This document shows positions 4,419 to 6,644 of a stretch of 6,644 bases of DNA, piece by piece. The stretch comes from Candidatus Methanocorpusculum equi (lineage in GTDB: Archaea > Halobacteriota > Methanomicrobia > Methanomicrobiales > Methanocorpusculaceae): the NCBI GenBank assembly GCA_018065685.1, contig JAGHSU010000106.1, positions 1-6,644 on the forward strand, in the 5' to 3' direction. Both the position numbers and the translations under genes were made by a program. The notes under the pieces are model-generated. The model was not told the origin of the DNA. It made no database searches and was given only the letters and a program-made list of their open reading frames with translations. Within the stretch, counting starts at the first letter, position 1. Each line of letters begins with the position of its first letter.

Positions 4419-6386
4419 ATGCGGGTCATGCGTGGACTGTTCCGCAGAGCAGGCGAAGGGGAGGTCTTTGATACCGAAATCGGTCCCTACTATGAACTCT
4501 TTCACGAGGGGAAGAGCGAGGGGAGCTATTTCGTGCAAACCATCTTTGGTTATAATATACCTGAACTCAGTATTTTAGATCGCTTCAGAGAGCATGTTGC
4601 AAGACGTGAAGGCATCTCTGAGGAGATGCTCATCAAACCTCCGGAAAAAGAGCTCCCTCCCTGGGAGCGGACAAAGCCGGTCCGCAAAATCGAAGCGGTC
4701 CGTGAGGAGGATAAAAAACCTGCCTTAAAATCTGTCTCCGGCACGGGCCGGGACTCTGACTCCGAGTCCGAGTCCGACCTGCTCGATGACCTGCTCAAAG
4801 ACCCGGTTTCAAAATCCATCTTCCACGCAAAGTGCTCACTCAACGAACGGGGATATGCTGAACGTTTCGCAGAGGAGTGCCGCGGATGGCTTGTTTACGA
4901 CACCCCCGCCAAAAAATGGTATGCGTGGGAGAAAAGCCACTGGGAGCCTGCAGGAGAACGGCTCGGAAAAGCAAAACTCTTTGTTGCACAGACCCTTCAG
5001 CTCGAGAAGATAAAGTGGGAACTTGAGATGACCGCGGAACGAAAGCGGGCGCTCGAGAACGGGAATACACAGCTGCTGAAGGAGATCTCCGCACTTCTTT
5101 CGGCATACGATTTTAACATAACTGCAATCCAGCAGAAGAAAGGGCTTGATACGATGGAAAAGATTGCAGCCGAGTCAATGCTCTGCGTCGACCTGCAGGA
5201 GGCTGCAGCACATGAGATTCTGACGTTCCAAAACGGAGGGGTGGACTGCGTCACGGGGAAATATTACTCCCTGGAAGAGCTTGAGCGGAACAAAGAGATG
5301 TACCCCGTCCACTACATAGACCGCGAATATGATGAGAAGAATATCCCGGTACATTTCGAGGAGCACCTCAGAAATATTTTTACAGACAACACCACAGAGG
5401 GCCTCTCCGAGAGAGAGCGTCTGCGCCGTGCGGAGATTTTATCCGGCTACTTTAAGCGGCTTTTGGGCTATGCGTTAACGCCCGGGAATGCACGAAATCT
5501 CTTTGTCTTTTTGTGGGGCGCGGGAGCAAACGGTAAATCGACGACCATAGACGCTATCAAGGCTGCAATCCCTTCGGAGATTGCCACAGTGAACTCCAAA
5601 GAGCTTTTTACGACCCAGCAGGAGAAGCCGACTCCTGGACTTTTTAAGGGGCTCACCCGCAGGATTGTGTACTTTGCGGAGATGTCAGGTACAAAGGGCT
5701 TTGGAGGAGGAAAGGTTTCTGCCGAGAATCTGAAGGTCCTCTCAGGAGAAAAAGAGGTGAACACCCGTACGCTGAACAGGGAGGATGTGACGCAGAAAAA
5801 TCTCTGTCTTCCTATCGCTGCAACGAACAACTTCCCCTCGTTTGATGCGGAACCGGACAAGGCGCTTCTGCGCCGCATCATAACAACCCCCTTCATGCAT
5901 GAGTTCACGGACGCGGACCGGCGTACGGATATGGGCGACCTGCTGGCCCGCGAGGGGGATGCAATATTTTCGATGATGATTACCGAGCTTCGGGCATATC
6001 TGGATGCGGAGATAAAGCAGCACGGCTCAGGTCTTCCCGGGCTTCCCGCGTTCTGTCGGGAGAAGCAGACGGAGTTTGTGTCGGGAGACGCCCAGCATGC
6101 ATTTGTCGCGGAAAAACTTGAGCATCCGGAAGAAGGAGAGGATGTACGGATATACTTCGATGAGATGAAGGACAGATACATGTACTGGTGCGTCGAACGG
6201 GGAATCCCTGTTGTAACGAAGCAGGAGATAAGGCTGCGGAAGGAGAAAGACGCGGGGTCTGAGGAACGGAGTGTGCTTAACAAGTGGGAGGCGCAGAAGC
6301 TGAATAGTGCTCTGATGTCTGCAGGATACAGATCAGGGTCAACGTACGGAAAACCATACTATTTCGCCAGATGGAAGCGTGACTGA
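4419..6386 (+). CDS. D5/P4-type primase-helicase, superfamily 3 (main part)
   Basis: This frame gives 655 residues from the first available ATG and unwinds DNA at replication start in plasmids, viruses and integrated elements. Residues 1-130 are variable, with an acidic SDSESESD stretch at 112-119. Residues 131-350 resemble the D5 N-terminal region (GWLVYDTPAKKWYAW, LTFQNGGVDCVTGKYYSL). The SF3 ATPase follows: Walker A WGAGANGKST (366-375, Lys373), Walker B RIVYFAEMSG (415-424, Glu421), motif C LPIAATNNFPSF (464-475, Asn470), and Arg485/Arg486 as candidate arginine finger. The C-terminus (about 575-655) looks like a D5 winged-helix domain. All ATPase motifs are intact. The frame stays open upstream to 4065 with sensible sequence (QFIDVQSLYEETEEKDGTYVRFYPPE) but has no start codon there, so 4419 is probably an internal Met of a frameshifted gene that begins at 4061. 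Confidence 0.9.
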   Translation: MRVMRGLFRRAGEGEVFDTEIGPYYELFHEGKSEGSYFVQTIFGYNIPELSILDRFREHVARREGISEEMLIKPPEKELPPWERTKPVRKIEAVREEDKKPALKSVSGTGRDSDSESESDLLDDLLKDPVSKSIFHAKCSLNERGYAERFAEECRGWLVYDTPAKKWYAWEKSHWEPAGERLGKAKLFVAQTLQLEKIKWELEMTAERKRALENGNTQLLKEISALLSAYDFNITAIQQKKGLDTMEKIAAESMLCVDLQEAAAHEILTFQNGGVDCVTGKYYSLEELERNKEMYPVHYIDREYDEKNIPVHFEEHLRNIFTDNTTEGLSERERLRRAEILSGYFKRLLGYALTPGNARNLFVFLWGAGANGKSTTIDAIKAAIPSEIATVNSKELFTTQQEKPTPGLFKGLTRRIVYFAEMSGTKGFGGGKVSAENLKVLSGEKEVNTRTLNREDVTQKNLCLPIAATNNFPSFDAEPDKALLRRIITTPFMHEFTDADRRTDMGDLLAREGDAIFSMMITELRAYLDAEIKQHGSGLPGLPAFCREKQTEFVSGDAQHAFVAEKLEHPEEGEDVRIYFDEMKDRYMYWCVERGIPVVTKQEIRLRKEKDAGSEERSVLNKWEAQKLNSALMSAGYRSGSTYGKPYYFARWKRD

Positions 6387-6387
6387 A

Positions 6388-6480
6388 ATGACAGGGAGAG
6401 CTGAAGCGGCAGGGGGAGCTGAGACAGCAGAGGAGACTGCGGTGTTCCGTTGTTTCCCTCAGGTAAAGCCTCCGCCGTGA
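6388..6480 (+). CDS. possible 30-residue ORF after the primase-helicase
   Basis: An ATG two bases past the primase stop opens a 30-codon frame (MTGRAEAAGGAETAEETAVF and on to VKPPP) ending in TGA at 6478-6480. Its first third comes from an imperfect 18-bp duplication (CAGGGAGAGCTG / CAGGGGGAGCTG). There is no Shine-Dalgarno site, though translation could be coupled to the gene before. No family is recognised, and it may be chance. Confidence 0.2.
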   Translation: MTGRAEAAGGAETAEETAVFRCFPQVKPPP

Positions 6481-6511
6481 CGTGGGGGAGAGTGCAAAGT
6501 TTAGTCTCTTG

Positions 6512-6529
6512 CCGGGATTCTCCCCCCGG
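6512..6529. repeat. short GC hairpin CCGGG / CCCGG
   Basis: CCGGG (6512-6516) pairs with CCCGG (6525-6529) across 8 bases. The loop side contains GATTCTC, matching the last seven bases of the 11-bp repeats that begin at 6551, so this may be a decayed fifth copy (8 of 11 matching). Confidence 0.35.
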
Positions 6530-6550
6530 GCAGTTCCCGTTTCCGGTTCC

Positions 6551-6634
6551 GAGTGATTCTCACTAAAATCAGAGTGATTCTCAGTGGAAATTACGGGAAT
6601 CCGAGTGATTCTCCCGGAATTCCGAGTGATTCTC
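6551..6634. repeat. iteron-like array: four copies of GAGTGATTCTC
   Basis: Exact 11-base copies lie at 6551-6561, 6572-6582, 6603-6613 and 6624-6634, all in the same orientation. Start-to-start distances are 21, 31 and 21 bp, close to 2, 3 and 2 turns of B-DNA, so a bound protein would meet every copy on one face. Copies 1 and 4 share a longer 16-base match (TTCCGAGTGATTCTCA). Each copy has weak internal symmetry (GAG...CTC). Copies 3 and 4 are joined by the palindrome CGGAATTCCG (6615-6624). Position just after a replicative helicase gene suggests a replication origin; a cooperative operator for a gene beyond the window is the alternative. The array may continue past 6644. Confidence 0.8.
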
Positions 6635-6644
6635 AGGATAGAAT

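Noticed and set aside
5468..6283. Long minus-strand open frame of 271 codons
   Set aside because: It lies wholly inside the helicase gene, antisense to its ATPase motifs, and reads as a Ser/Arg-rich product with no recognisable motif. The plus-strand frame carries intact Walker A, Walker B and motif C.
6551..6634. CRISPR array
   Set aside because: The repeats are only 11 bp and the gaps are 10 and 20 bp, far below CRISPR repeat and spacer sizes. No cas gene is present.

Overview
The window reads as chromosomal DNA of a methanogenic euryarchaeon, most likely of the Methanomicrobiales type. This is an inference from gene content; no single marker names the species. Support comes from an archaeal (type II) glyceraldehyde-3-phosphate dehydrogenase, a tRNA-Leu gene without encoded CCA, AT-rich boxes about 27 bases before predicted starts (archaeal TBP sites), and oligo-T stretches where transcripts would end. 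Two genes (gap and the primase-helicase) place their start codon almost exactly one TATA-to-start distance downstream, so both are probably leaderless.

Layout, left to right. Bases 1-80 may hold the last codons of a gene entering from the left. Bases 190-621 encode a small membrane-anchored, DUF3574-like protein. Bases 622-848 are AT-rich intergenic DNA with two perfect dyads. A tRNA-Leu(CAA) gene lies on the minus strand at 849-930, and its upstream region is divergent with the gap promoter. Bases 1068-3742 look like one operon of three genes: gap, a WG-repeat/histidine-phosphatase fusion 6 bases later, and a VOC (glyoxalase-fold) protein overlapping the phosphatase by ATGA. Bases 3743-4060 contain no convincing gene but are rich in inverted repeats and promoter-like elements. 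Bases 4061-6386 hold a D5/P4-type superfamily 3 primase-helicase that appears broken by one extra A. Bases 6387-6644 contain a very small ORF and four copies of an 11-bp direct repeat.

How the parts fit. The left two thirds look like ordinary core genome: gluconeogenesis/glycolysis plus two accessory enzymes of unknown substrate. From about 3743 the content changes to replication genes typical of plasmids, viruses and integrated elements. The SF3 helicase gene is followed by GAGTGATTCTC repeats whose starts are 21, 31 and 21 bp apart, close to 2, 3 and 2 helical turns. That is what an iteron origin or a cooperative operator would look like. The array runs up to the window edge, so it may continue. 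The most notable observations are this array, the one-base frameshift that splits the primase-helicase inside a short tandem repeat, and the WG-repeat/phosphatase fusion in the gap operon.
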